From CAWBRY01 sp963791295 (lineage in GTDB: Bacteria; Bacteroidota; Bacteroidia; Chitinophagales; Chitinophagaceae): a stretch of 64,000 bases of DNA. The stretch covers positions 1,550,001 to 1,614,000 of the forward strand of contig CAWBRY010000001.1 of the NCBI GenBank assembly GCA_963791295.1. The letters are read 5' to 3'. The notes below the pieces were generated by a model. That model saw nothing but the letters and a program-made list of their open reading frames with translations. It was not told where the DNA came from and did not search any database. This document shows positions 9,666 to 20,952 of this stretch, one piece after another; within the stretch, counting starts at the first letter, position 1, and every line of letters begins with the position of its first letter. The position numbers were made by a program, and so were the translations under genes.

Positions 9666-11199
9666 TTACGCCTCTTCATCAAATTCTTCTTCGTAGTCTT
9701 TGCTTCCTAAATTCATCATGCTTCCAATGAGATCCTTGAATTCAATCTTGTTTTCAAAAATCTTTTTACTGATGAGCGAATAGGAGGCAAGTCCATGCAA
9801 AACAAACTCCATTAACAGCGCTGATTGCTGTTCATTTGCCTGGGCAAAATATTTTTTTACCAATGAATGAAGTCCACCGACTTTGTACAATAGCAAAACC
9901 TTGTCTTTATCAGAAGTATTAAACGAAATGTTCAGGTTATTGCCTTTATCAAACCAACTCGTTATAGCCTTGTATGGGTTGTCATCTTCTTTTTCGGGTT
10001 GAGAAGGCTTGCCTGTATTTCTTCTCTTCTTCAATAGCTCCGGGTTGGGAAAGTATTGTGCAAACTGCGTTCTGATGGCTTTATCAACAAGGTTCATGGC
10101 TACCTGGTAAGGACCTTCCTGCTCGCCTTCATACACCAGTTCTACTTTGCCGGTAATAGAAGGTATAATGCCAACAAGGTCGCCCATCCAAACCTGTGTT
10201 TGCTTTTCATTATTAATGATGGCCCTGCGTTCGGCGGCGCTCACGGCATTTTCAAAAGCGGATATAGTTAGGCGTGCGCTCACACCACTTTTTTTATCGA
10301 CAAATTCGCTTGCCCTCGCTTCAAATGCAACCTGTTCGATGAGGCGTTTGATGAGATCACTGACTTTAACGGTTGCCTTCTGTTCTTCGGTGACCACCGC
10401 TTCCTGCTCTGTGATCTCCAGGGCATTCTCGAGTGTCTTTGGATAGTGGGTCAGGATCTGGCTTTCTATCCGGTCTTTCAATGGTGTAACGATGGAGCCG
10501 CGGTTGGTATAATCTTCGGGATTGGCAGTAAATATGAACAATATGTCGAGAGGCAATCTCAGTTTGAACCCGCGGATCTGTACATCGCCTTCCTCTAAGA
10601 TATTAAAGAGAGCGACCTGGATCCTTGCCTGCAGGTCGGGCAGTTCATTTATTACAAAGATTCCGCGGTTACTGCGCGGAATAATACCATAATGGATGAC
10701 TCGTTCATCGGCAAAACTCAATTTCAGATTGGCAGCTTTGATTGGGTCGATGTCGCCAATGAGATCAGCAACGCTCACGTCGGGTGTCGCCAGCTTTTCG
10801 CCATAGCGCTGACTGCGATGCAGCCATTGAATCGGTGTTGCATCTCCGTTTTCAGCGATTACGTCTCTGGCTAGTTTAGAAACAGGATGAATGGGATCGT
10901 CGTTGATCTCACTGCTGCCTACAAACGGAATATATTCATCCAGTAATTCGATCATCTGCCTTGCCATCCTCGTTTTTGCCTGTCCGCGCAAGCCCCAGGA
11001 ACAAAATATTATGCTTACTAAGGATAGCCCTTTCTACGTCAGGAATCACGGATTCTTCATATCCGATAATTCCTGGAAAAGTATTTTCCTTTGCCTTTAG
11101 CTTCACGATAAGGTTTTGCCTCATCTCTTCTTTTATCGACTTCGGTCGATAGCCACTAGCTTTCAGTTCGCCCAGTGTTGAAATTTTTGGAATACTCAT
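9666..11199 (-). CDS. AAA+ ATPase, magnesium-chelatase subunit I / MoxR-like (frameshifted)
   Basis: An ATPase of about 510 aa related to ChlI/BchI and MoxR. The N-terminal part (MSIPKISTLGELKASGYRP) leads to the P-loop region, where the frame changes near 10985. The repaired reading is ILFLGLRGQAKTRMARQM, i.e. a degenerate Walker A (GLRGQAKTRMA) typical of this Bacteroidota family. Walker B is GIFVINELPDLQ, sensor 1 lies in ILFIFTANPEDYTNRG, and the sensor 2 region is SARLTISAFENAVSAAERR. A Lys/Pro-rich linker and an acidic tail follow. The next gene (VWA domain) is on the same strand 38 nt or more downstream in genome coordinates and upstream in transcription, so the two probably form an ATPase/VWA pair acting on an unknown substrate. 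No porphyrin genes are nearby, so chlorophyll or cobalamin synthesis is not implied. Confidence 0.85.
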
Positions 11200-11236
11200 A
11201 GTCGGAACCGCGATTCGCGTAAATTTTTAATGAAGA

Positions 11237-12310
11237 TCAATAGACTGTTTTTCTTTTACCGCTTTCAAAATCTTTAAAAATAAATGCACCCAACTTATCC
11301 AGTGATGCGAAGAAGGCCTTTCCATTATTGGTTTCAGTAAATTCCTGGACAAATCTTTGCAGATAAGGATCTGTCGCGATCATAAAAGTCGTGATCGGGA
11401 TCTTTATTTTCTTGCATTGAGCCGCCAGGTTCATGCAACGACTTACCACCTTCCGATCGAGGCCGAAACTGTTCTTATAATATCTCTTTCCAATCTTTAA
11501 ACAGGTGGGCTTACCATCGGTGATCATAAAGATCTGCTTGTTCGGATTTTTCCTTCGTCGCAGAATATCCATGGCCAACTCAAGTCCGGCCACTGTATTG
11601 GTATGATAAGGGCCAACCTGTAAATAGGGGAGATCCTTTATTTCTACCGGCCAGGCATCATTGCCAAATACAACAATATCCAGCGTATCCTTCGGATATT
11701 TGGTAGTGATAAGCTCGCTGAGTGCCATGGCCACTTTTTTGGCTGGCGTAATGCGGTCCTCGCCATACAAGATCATGGAATGGGAAATATCGATCATTAG
11801 AACGGTAGAAGTCTGCGCTTTAAAGTCTGTTTCACGAATGCTCAGATCGTCTTCCTGCATCAGGAAGCTGTCGATGCCATGATTGATCTGTGCATTCCGG
11901 ATGGATTCAGTAAAATCGATCTGCTCGAGCATATCACCAAACTGGAATTGCCGTGTTTCAGGATTTAATTCATCTCCCTGACCCGGCTTAAAGCTGTGAT
12001 GATCTCCCTGCTTGGTTTTTTTGAGCTTGCCGAATATCTCTTCAAGGCTTCTTTTACGGATGCCCTGTTCGGTTTTGGGTGTAATTTTTATTTCTCCCGG
12101 CTGATTTTTATCAGTGATATATCCTTTTTCCCTAAGTTCCTCGATAAAATCACCCATTCCATATTCATCGTTTGTGAGTTCGTATTGTTTGTCCAGTTCA
12201 TTCATCCATTGCAGGGCTTCACCCACATCGCCATTGGTATAGGTAACAATTGCATGAAAGATATCCAGGAGTTGCTCAAACTTCGATTTTCCTTCACCTG
12301 CTAGGATCAT
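11237..12310 (-). CDS. VWA domain protein, chelatase subunit D-like
   Basis: A protein of about 357 aa. The N-terminal helical region (KFEQLLDIFHAIVTYT) is followed by LNWM-like GEALQWMNELDKQYELTNDEYG. The C-terminal von Willebrand A domain has the MIDAS motif DISHSM and the second metal-site residues in ITDGKPT. The region between contains a basic, charged linker. Family members pair with AAA+ ATPases, as here with the ChlI/MoxR-like gene just downstream in transcription. I chose the ATG at 12310 because the family begins close to the KFEQLL helix; the open frame extends 12 codons further upstream. No signal peptide is present, so it is cytoplasmic. Confidence 0.8.
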   Translation of the reverse strand: MILAGEGKSKFEQLLDIFHAIVTYTNGDVGEALQWMNELDKQYELTNDEYGMGDFIEELREKGYITDKNQPGEIKITPKTEQGIRKRSLEEIFGKLKKTKQGDHHSFKPGQGDELNPETRQFQFGDMLEQIDFTESIRNAQINHGIDSFLMQEDDLSIRETDFKAQTSTVLMIDISHSMILYGEDRITPAKKVAMALSELITTKYPKDTLDIVVFGNDAWPVEIKDLPYLQVGPYHTNTVAGLELAMDILRRRKNPNKQIFMITDGKPTCLKIGKRYYKNSFGLDRKVVSRCMNLAAQCKKIKIPITTFMIATDPYLQRFVQEFTETNNGKAFFASLDKLGAFIFKDFESGKRKTVY

Positions 12311-12417
12311 ATTTGGTAAAATGAAACCCTCGCATGCAGAATGCAATTTACGAAAATTTGTTTTGTTAGAATGACTCTTAACAACTGGTTAGCTATGTCG
12401 GCGCCTTCTATGACAGC

Positions 12418-15400
12418 TTATTTTGGCTTTGCAGTATCCTTCTTTGTGGTGTCGGGTTTGGTTGTATTAATAATGGTGCTATTGCCCTCCGTTGGAGTCT
12501 TTGCTGCGGGCTTGGGAGCATATTTATTTTCTATGGCTGTCAGTACATCCAGCATCGCCTCATTGATTGGATACTCTGAACGTTCATATCCTTTAAATAG
12601 TTCCGGCCGGCTCACCTTAATATATTCATAGTATTTTTTCTGTTGATTCAGATCGTTACGCAGATCCGCTCTTACTTTTTCTGCCAGATCTGTTTTCCCT
12701 GCCTTATAACAAGCTTCGAGGTAAACAAAGGCCGTCTGATTATGGCTATTATACCGGCTCGTCATGGCATAAGGCAAATTCTCCGGATGAATACCGCCTT
12801 CCGATTTATCGATCAGCTTTTTTGCTTCGTCTTTGCGCCCAATATCGGCGAGGTTACCTGCTGCTTCGCCGTAAATCGCCCGCAGGTTTAATATATGGCG
12901 GCGATTTTCCTCATCGAAGTAAATGCCTTTCTTATTTGCTCCTCCAAATTCAAATTTGTTCATCAGGTTATTATAAATGAAATCACTGTTATTATCCAGG
13001 ATCTGCGAACCTCCCAATCCCGTCTGCCGCATAGAAGGTCAGCCACCCAATTGGTTTGAGGATATTTAATTTTGACTGGGACGAGTCGGTAAGCCATCCC
13101 ATCTTTGCGCAGGTATTGCCGGAAACCTAATTCGCCATAAGGTGACGTGAAATAAATTGGCCGTTTCCACGCATTAGAGGCAATAATATTCAGGATGATC
13201 AGGTCGCTACGAAGTAAACCGCCTTCGTTCAATTTTGATTCCGGAATTTCAAATAACATATCAGAAAGAACGCTGTCTGAAGGATTAACAGTCCCATTTT
13301 TTCTGACCAGCGATGTATCAACGGGTACACTGAAACGGGAAACAGGGAAACTTCCATAACCAATATCCCTTTTGGTTTCCGGATCGATGTTAGGCTTTCC
13401 TAATACATTTTTCATCACGTCATAAAGATCATAGAATGCATTTTTATCACCCTGAGCCCGGTACCTGAGGTATTCCCGGTTATGTCCTTCGATTTGTTCC
13501 GGAGTCCAAAGTACATCGAGTGAATCAGCGTTATTGACTTTGTAGCGCAGCTCATTGATATACCAATCAATACCCAGCAAACTATTGTTGATGATACGAA
13601 TATCGGGACGAACGCCTTCTACCTCCTGTGCATACCAGAGCGGATAAGTATCATTATCACCAAAGGTGAAGAGGATAGCATTGGGTGCACAACTTTCTAA
13701 ATAGTCTTTGGCAATATCAGGAGCGACGGTTTTCTTGCTGCGGTCGTGATCATCCCATTCCTGTTGCGCCATGATATGGGAGCGAGAAGACAAATCGCTG
13801 TAGTGGCAATATTTAGCAATGCGGATATTTTGTCCCGCCGAGGAAATGGCCCTTATAAGATAAGTAAGTCCTGCAGTCAACGATACAATACAGTGCGCCG
13901 ACATATATGCCAGTCATCACGGCCTCCAGCAGAGGATCGGCCGAACAACTCATCAATGTAATCAGGAAACTCAATATGCCGCCATAAACCAACATATTCT
14001 TGAATGTTTCCTTATCTTCTTTTTCACTTGCCATCTTCACCAGAGCAACTACGGCCAGATCCCATCCAAATCGCAAAAACATAGAAAGACCCCACATAAG
14101 CATAATCCCGTTCACGCGGCTGGTTGCCGGGTTGATTCAGATATAGTACGACTGCAATGCCGGTAAAGAAGAAAAGCAGAAAACTGACTATCCAAGTCTT
14201 TTCGGTTTTTTAAAAATGATAAACGCAACCGATGATACCTAAAACAAAGGGCAACATATAAAGTTTGTTATGCGCCTTGTTATGTTTCAAACTATCGTTG
14301 GAAGTCAAATCCTGGTCACCCAATCGTTTATTATCAATAAATGAAATGCCACTGATCCAGTTGCCATCTCGCTTATTTCCCAATGCCCTGGATATCGTTT
14401 TGTTTTCCGGCAAAATTCCACATGAAATATCGCCAGTACATATGTCCGAGCTGATAAGTAAAGAACCATTGAAAGTTATCGCATAAGTCGGAGATTCATA
14501 ACGGACTGGCCGATCAGAAACCCGGTCCAGCCCCAACCATTCGGCATAAAAATCGGCATGTTGTTGATCATTGCTGCTATCCCAAACGCGCGGGAAGAGC
14601 TGCATATCTTCCGATTTTCAAATTCAGGTTTATCTTCTGTGCCGATTGGGATATATTTGTGCTTGCCCTTCACATATTTCATTTCTCCTTTCTTCATTGC
14701 AATTCCATTCGAAGATTCAGGATCGGCTTTGTACTGGGCCATGAAATGAGGCCCATAGACCAGGGGCGCTTCGCCGTATTGTTCACGGCTTAAATAATAT
14801 ACAAGGTTGATCGGATTGTTAACATCATTCATGTTGATAGCCGGACGATGCATTTGCGCGGATGATGGAGTGAAGTACATGAAATAATCCAAGCATGATG
14901 AATGCAAAAGCACCATAGGGCGAGTCTTCATCACACTCAATCCACCTGGTTTGAAATAATAACCGGCCAAACGCACCGATACCGGCGATGAACAGGAATT
15001 TAAATATCTGTCCTCCCAGTGAACCCTTTGTTGTAAAGAAGGGAAGTGTAAACAGCGCAAGAAAGAGTATAAACCAGATGATGAGTTTTCGTTTCGTTCA
15101 ATATTTCTTTCGGTAAACCGTAGAGCCCAGGCTACAACAAGTGCCAGTGCAATAAAATAGATGGTAAAGCCCGAAAAGAAAGGCATGTGCAATGAATTCA
15201 CGAAGAACACATCGAAGAAGCCTGCCGCCTTCATGGAGTATTGAATAATGTCCTAACTGAACGAGGCCAGTGATCACACAGCCAATGATAAACGCGATGA
15301 TGGCGCCTTTCTTCGTTGCTTGGTAACGTCGGTAATAATAGATCATAACGATCGGCCGGTATCGTCAATAGGTTGAATAAGTGCACGCCAATGGAAAGTC

Positions 15401-15982
15401 CCATCATGAAAAACAGGAAGACGATCCAGCGATCGGAGCGCAATCTGGCGACCGGATCATTGCCAGCTCGCTCATCAGCATGTTCCCATTTCAGACATGC
15501 CCAGAAAACGAGTGCCGTAAAGAAGGAAGAAAGAGCATAAACTTCACCTTCTACAGCACTGAACCAGAATGAATCACTGAATGTATATGCCAAGGCCGCC
15601 CACAACACCAGCTCCCATAGCAGTAAACATTGGTTGGGCTGTCAATTGTTCACCACCGTTGACAAACATTTTACGCGCAAAATGGGTGATGCGTCCAGAA
15701 AAGAAATAAGATAGTTGCGGCACTGGCCAATGCGCTCATTATATTTACGGCATTGGCAGCGGTACGTGGCGTTATCTCCGAATAAGATGATAAAAAACCG
15801 ACCCAATAATGTGAACAGCGGCGCACCGGGAGGGTGGGGCAATTGCATTTTGTAAGCACTGGAGACAAACTCACCACAATCCCAAAGACTACCTCTTGCC
15901 TCACGTGTATCGAAATAGGTGAATGCAGGCGATCAGGAAAACAGCCCAATCCAGTAATATTATTGACTTTTCTGAAATTCAT
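12418..15982 (-). pseudogene. DUF2723 family membrane protein, broken by many frame changes
   Basis: One long gene (about 1,190 codons) whose pieces appear in at least eight successive frame segments. The start MNFRKVNNITG is the family signature, and later segments show several hydrophobic membrane spans (for example FLFFMMGLSIGVHLFNLL and IYFIALALVVAWALRF). Conserved family strings include GDNDTYPLWYAQEVEGVRPD, VINLSLLG-like INNSLLGIDWYINEL and KRPIYFTSPYGELG. The C-terminal part (12418-13032) carries helical TPR-like repeats and a Lys/Thr-rich tail. DUF2723 proteins resemble protein O-mannosyltransferases with periplasmic domains; the Bacteroidota members are implicated in protein O-glycosylation, which I infer rather than see. 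The density of frame breaks points to poor base accuracy here rather than a true pseudogene, since every segment still has the right residues. Confidence 0.85.
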
Positions 15983-16105
15983 AAAGGGTTGGTTTTTAGA
16001 AGAGAGCAAAAATAGTGTTTAAAAGGAAGATTTCTAAGCCGGTCAGACAGATTTAGGATTTTGCTAGATACCAGATACTGGATACTAGATGCTAAAGAGA
16101 GCCGG

Positions 16106-16978
16106 TTATTCAAAGTAAACCCGGACTGTCTGGTAGGGAAGCTGGTTTTGCATATATTAGACGCCTGTTTCGATTTTTCGGAGAAGCCTTTCAGACCAAA
16201 TAGTCCGGCTGCATTCCCCTTATTGATGGCAATTTCCAGGTAGCCTGCACTATTGAATAGTGCGAGTTTTTCACCCTCATTGACATCGGCATAGGTTTCG
16301 CTGATATGATCGATCACTTCATCCCTCTTGAATACGATCCTGAAACTGCGTCCTTTGCGTTGCTCCTCGAATTGTTCGCGCGTAATATTTACGATCACAT
16401 TTTCAAAATTGTCGATGAAGATGATCTGTCCTTCGATCCAGTTTTGATCGAGCAGGGGTCGGAGGTGATGTTTTTCGACAAACTCGATGTTCGGCACACC
16501 GATATTCTGAATCGATTCTCCATGTAATATTTGGCTGACGGCCTGCCCCATGACGCCGGTGCAATAAAGAGTATTCTTGACAGCCAGTTTATCGAGCGGA
16601 ATGCCGATGGCAATCTCTGGTGTTTCCTCCAGGATCATCGTCAGTAGTCCATTATCGGCGCAGAGCAGGTATTGGTCACTATGAAAGGCCAGTAATAGTT
16701 GTTCCGGTTTGCCTTCGAAGAGGTTGACGAGGATCAGATGAAAAGTAAATGCAGGAAAATTTTTGAAAGCGCTGCGGCAGACATATGCGGCCTGGGGATA
16801 ATTGAAAGGAGGTATATTATGGGAGATGTCGATGAGCTGAAAGGCAGGATCTGATTTGCAGTAATTGTGCTTTTATGGCTCCCACCAGGTAATCGCTGTC
16901 GCCAATGTCGGAAGTAAGGGTTAGTAATGGCAATGCGAGGCGAGTTGATAGGTTATTGTAATTTATAGAGAGGTGCAT
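16106..16978 (-). pseudogene. SAM hydrolase, DUF62 / chlorinase-fluorinase family (two frame changes)
   Basis: A protein of about 290 aa that by family would hydrolyse S-adenosylmethionine to adenosine and methionine. The N-terminal strand LLTLTSDIGDSDYLVGAIKAQLL carries the conserved Asp of the family. The frame then changes near 16852 to DPAFQLIDISHNIPPFNYPQ. The middle continues VGIP-type strands, IFIDNFENVIVNITREQF (the conserved D-x-F-G/E-N) and LALFNSAGYLEIAINKGNAA. A second change near 16155 gives the true end MQNQLPYQTVRVYFE, closed by a stop at 16106. The Asn-Lys-Gly-Asn segment is the SAM-binding loop of the family. No halogenase-specific insertion is visible, so plain SAM hydrolysis is likelier. 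Confidence 0.85.
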
Positions 16979-17005
16979 ACGGATCCGTTGATCCGGCAAA
17001 AAATT

Positions 17006-17821
17006 TCATTTTACCAGGCTACCGTCTTTAAAAAAGAATTTTTTCACAAGTGGTCGGCCATGCGGGGAAAGAATTTGTTCATGAACACGGTCCTCTTGCC
17101 GGTAAATGTAAGAACCAGCGTTCTTCTTCTTCTCCTGATAGCATTCAGGATATGGATGGCGCAATCCTCGGCACTCATCATCTTTTCTTCGTCCATAGGG
17201 GTATCGCCATGTGCTTGACCATCTTTGTTCAGTGCTGCGAAGCGGATATTGGAGTTGGTAAATCCAGGGCAGATCCACATCACGTGGACGCCATCTTCTT
17301 TCAATTCTGTCTTGATGGATTCCAGCCATCCCTGCAATGCAAATTTGCTGGCGGAATAGCCGCTTCTGCCCGGGAGTCCGCGATAGCCGGCAATAGATGA
17401 GATGCCGACAATGATCCCTTTTCTAGACAATGAGTGAATCGAGCGCATATTTCGTGCAATAAACGCGACCAAAGAATTTGATCTCCATCACTTTTCTTAA
17501 TCACTTCGGTGGATGGCATCTTTCAAGTAGGGCGCGCATGGAAATGCCGGCGTTGTTGATGAGGATGTCGATGCCACCAAAGGCTTTGATCGTTGTTTCG
17601 ATAAAGCGACGGCAATCATTTTCACTGCTGACGTCGGCCACCATGGTATGCAAGGTGTGCGGAAGGATATTCGGACTGGAGTCGATAAAGTTTGTCATGG
17701 TTGCGGCTGCAGGTAGCTACTTTAGCTCCGCAGTCGATCAAGTCTTCCACCAATGCTCTTGCCGATGCCATCGGTTCCGCCCGTAACGACCACCACTTTA
17801 TCTTTAAAATAAGCTAGACAT
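17006..17821 (-). pseudogene. SDR family oxidoreductase, several frame changes
   Basis: A classical short-chain dehydrogenase of about 270 codons. The pieces in order are KDKVVVVTGGTDGIGK (cofactor motif TGxxxGIG), MVADVSSENDCRRF, IDILINNAGISMRAL, GIIVGISSIAGYRGLPGRSGYSASKFALQG (Ser, YxxxK) and HVMWICPGFTNSNIRF. The C terminus ends NKFFPRMADHL joined to VKKFFFKDGSLVK. At least four frame changes lie near 17005-17060, 17475, 17700 and 17805. The residues needed for catalysis are all present. Family context: DHRS7/YqjQ-like SDRs with a basic C-terminal tail. Substrate unknown. Confidence 0.8.
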
Positions 17822-17946
17822 TGTTGATCAGTAATTGATGCAAACCTACTTTAAAAAAGAACAACATTGAAAAGGAGCTGAAATCCATTTGCTCGCAGGA
17901 TGATTAATTCAACCTGCGTTGCTGGTGATAACTGATTGAAAAACTT

Positions 17947-17977
17947 TTGGAATCGCGGGGGTCAGCCTGTATTTTTG
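17947..17977 (+). promoter_or_regulatory. Bacteroidota-type promoter of tRNA-Lys
   Basis: TTG at 17947-17949 and TATTTTTG at 17970-17977 match the -33 TTG and -7 TAnnTTTG elements of Bacteroidota sigma-A promoters with a 20-nt spacer. The tRNA gene begins 47 nt after the -7 element. Confidence 0.75.
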
Positions 17978-18024
17978 CACTCCCAAAAAGCGAGGTTAGC
18001 TTCGTAAAAGCTTGGGTGGATAAA

Positions 18025-18097
18025 GATCTCGTAGCTCAGTTGGTAGAGCACAACACTTTTAATGTTTGGGTCCTGGGTTCGAGTCCCAGCGGGATCA
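18025..18097 (+). tRNA. tRNA-Lys (anticodon TTT)
   Basis: A complete 73-nt cloverleaf. The acceptor stem GATCTCG pairs with CGGGATC (one T-G wobble), the D arm is GCTC/GAGC, the anticodon loop CTTTTAA gives anticodon TTT (Lys), and the T arm is CTGGG-TTCGAGT-CCCAG. The discriminator base is A, and CCA is not encoded. The top pair of the anticodon stem is a C-T mismatch (CAACA against TGTTT), where a C-G pair is expected, which could be one wrong base. It has its own promoter upstream and a hairpin with a T run downstream. Confidence 0.97.
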
Positions 18098-18109
18098 CAG
18101 GTTAAGGTT

Positions 18110-18135
18110 GCCGATTTTAAGCGGCCTTGTTTTTT
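18110..18135 (+). terminator. intrinsic terminator after tRNA-Lys
   Basis: GCCG and CGGC flank an 8-nt loop and are followed by ccttG then six T. The position, 12 nt after the tRNA, fits a terminator. From here to 18466 (about 330 nt) I see no gene; the interval probably holds the promoter of the kinase gene. Confidence 0.6.
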
Positions 18136-18466
18136 ACTCTATATAGAACGTTTCGAATTCGCCTCATTTTCCACAAAAGTTAGCTACTTCATTATTGGTA
18201 CCTTGGTGTATACCATTAGATAGGCCAATTACCTGATAAAGCTTGCATTATTCGGTAAAAAGCACAACTTTTGCATAAGTATTTACATTAAGAGGGAAAG
18301 ACTTATTAATCAGGTTAATTTCTCCATAATAAAGTCTCTATTCAAGGCTGGCTTTTTCTTTCAGCTTCGGTGATCGACAGTTTGAGTTTATTGGTGATTC
18401 TACATTAATGATTAAGTTCTATCACCACCGCAATCGTACCCGCCACGACATTACTTCCAAATCACT

Positions 18467-20909
18467 ATGCGAAGCCGGCCTGTCTTCTATATTATTGGTT
18501 TTATCCTGCTTGTAATCAACCTATTCTTGTTTAATCGGGCTTACAGGGCCTTAACTGCTTATTCCGAACTTACAAATAGGCATTCCAGCTGTTTATAGTA
18601 ATTATCAAGGCCTTTCCCGACAAGTAAATAATGCAGCGATCCTCAATCCGGAATTTCGTCAAAGCAAGCCGGTCGGTTGGATATGCGTAACTTATTTTTT
18701 ACCGATAGCCTGACAGTTATCGACCAGTTAAAACTCTTAAAAGCTTCGGTCCGGGATTCAGTAAATATCCAAACTACTGAAAAACTGGATAGTCTTATTA
18801 AATCGGAATTGTCATGGTTGCTTAACAGCAATGTCCCCGACTCGATCATCCATAACAAAGCGCGCTGGACACATTACTTCCATTTAAGATGATTGACTTT
18901 CTTATAACAAAAGGAATTCAAAGAACCAATTTCTTAATAGAACACCGAGAGGTTCAATTACATGATGAAATCAAAAAAGCAAGAATACTAATAATTCTCT
19001 TTGTTCATCCTATCCGGGATCCTTGTGCTTTATGCGAGTGTTAGTTTTTTCAAGCAGCGGGCCAAAACCAAGAAAAAAGAAAAGGAATTGGAGACCGTTT
19101 TCAACCGCATCAATGATTCGGTAGTGTCTGTCGACAGTAATTGGCGATACACTTTTTTAAATGACATTGCTTTGTCTCATTTCCCCTGGGTAAAAACAAT
19201 ACATTGGGTAAAGTAATATGGGAAGTTCATCCGGAAATGAAGGGAACTATCTTTTGGGACAAATACCATCAAGCTATGCACACAAAGGAAGTGGTTGAAA
19301 TAGAAGATTACTACCCACCCATGGATATTTGGTTTTCCGTTAAAGTATATCCTTCGTCTGACGGGCTCACCATTTTTTATAAAGATGTTAGCGATAGTAA
19401 GAGAGCAGAACAGAAGTTGTCGGAGACTTTACGGGAGGTCAGCGATTATAAATTTGCACTGGATGAGGCAAGCATAGTAGCGATCACCGACCAAAAAGGA
19501 ATTATCAGGCATGCCAATGATAATTTCTGCAAAATTTCAAAGTATAGTCGTGAAGAGCTGATTGGTATGGATCACCGAATCATTAATTCCGGGTATCATT
19601 CAAAGGAATTTATTAAAAATTTATGGATGACCATTGCCAATGGTAAAATATGGAAAGGGGAATTGAAGAATAGAGCGAAGGACGGCACAATTTACTGGGT
19701 CGACACGACGATCGTTCCCTTCCTGAATAAGGACGGTAAACCCTACCAATATGTAGCGATCAGGGCAGATATCACCGAACGGAAACAGGCAGAAGAGAAT
19801 TTACAAAAAAGCCTGAAAGAGACCGCCGATTACAAATATGCATTGGATGAATCGGCGATAGTAGCCATCACCGACCAGAAAGGGATTATTAAGTATGCCA
19901 ATGAAAATTTTTGTAAGATATCAAAATACACCATTGGGGAACTGATAGGGCAGGATCATAGAATCATCAATTCAGGTTATCATCCAAAACAATTCATTAA
20001 GGATTTATGGACCACTATTGCCCGCGGTAAAATATGGAAGGGGGAATTGAAGAATAGGGCGAAGGACGGGACTATTTACTGGGTGGACACGACGATCGTT
20101 CCCTTGCTGGATGACAAGGGAAAGCCTTACCAGTCCCTGGCCATAAGGGCCGATATAACCGAGCGTAAGAAGGGAGAAGAGGAGATCATCAAGCTGAATG
20201 CTGAACTCGAAGAAAAAGTAATTCAACGAACCGAAGAATTGCAATCAGCCAACAGCGAAATGGAAGCCTTCACTTATTCTGTTTCACATGACCTGCGTGC
20301 GCCGTTAAGGGGGATCATCGGCTTTGCAAAACATCATGGAAGAAGATTATAGCAGCAAACTGGATGACGAAGCAAAACGTATCACAAGGGTAATTAAGGG
20401 CAATACGATGAAAATGGGTCACCTGATTGATGACCTCTTGATTTTTACAGGACAGGGAAACAGGAATTGGTGAAAGTAGATATCGATACAAAAGCAATGG
20501 TCGGTGAAATAATCGATGAATTAAAAGAACAGGGCAGAATTCACTGGAATATCCGGGAACTAATACCTGTCAAAGCGGATGTCAATACCATCCGGCAGGT
20601 CTGGATCAACCTGCTATCGAACGCGGTCAAATACAGCGGTCATAAAGAACGACCCTGTATAGACATCGGTTCTTACTCGCAGGACGGGCAAACGGTTTTT
20701 TATGTAAGAGATAATGGCGTTGGGTTTGATGAAGAATACAAGGATAAACTTTTTAAAGTATTTCAACGATTGCATGATCCTGAAGAGTTCGAGGGCACCG
20801 GGGTGGGCTGGCGCTGGTGGAAAAGATCGTATCCCGGCATGGTGGAAAAGTATGGGGAGAAGGAAAGGAAGAGGAGGGAGCTTGTTTCAGTTTTTCCTTA
20901 CCAGTATAG
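18467..20909 (+). pseudogene. PAS-domain sensor histidine kinase, many frame changes
   Basis: A membrane sensor kinase of about 810 codons spread over several frames. The N terminus MRSRPVFYIIGFILLVINLF is the first membrane span. A periplasmic helical region (CHASE3-like: SVYSNYQGLSRQ, then KLDSLIKSELSWLL) is followed by a second span near 18990-19050 (SGILVLYASVSFF) and a coiled coil (KTKKKEKELETVF). Three PAS domains follow: one around 19090-19400, then two near-identical ones at 19440-19790 and 19820-20170 with ADITERK ends. HisKA holds the phospho-acceptor His in YSVSHDLRAPLRGIIGFA. The HATPase part has N (WINLLSNAVKYS), G1 (VRDNGVGFDE) and G2 (FEGTGVG), ending EEGACFSFSLPV with stop at 20907-20909. 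Frame changes lie near 18595, 18690, 18885, 19000, 19200, 20325, 20460 and 20815. A response-regulator gene follows 43 nt later. Confidence 0.8.
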
Positions 20910-20952
20910 AGGATATAATAAATAAATGAGATCAGAAACTTAAATACTTTTT

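Noticed and set aside
11237..12346. Evidence for chlorophyll or cobalamin synthesis from the chelatase-like pair.
   Set aside because: No tetrapyrrole gene is in the window, and the Walker A is altered; MoxR-like function is likelier.
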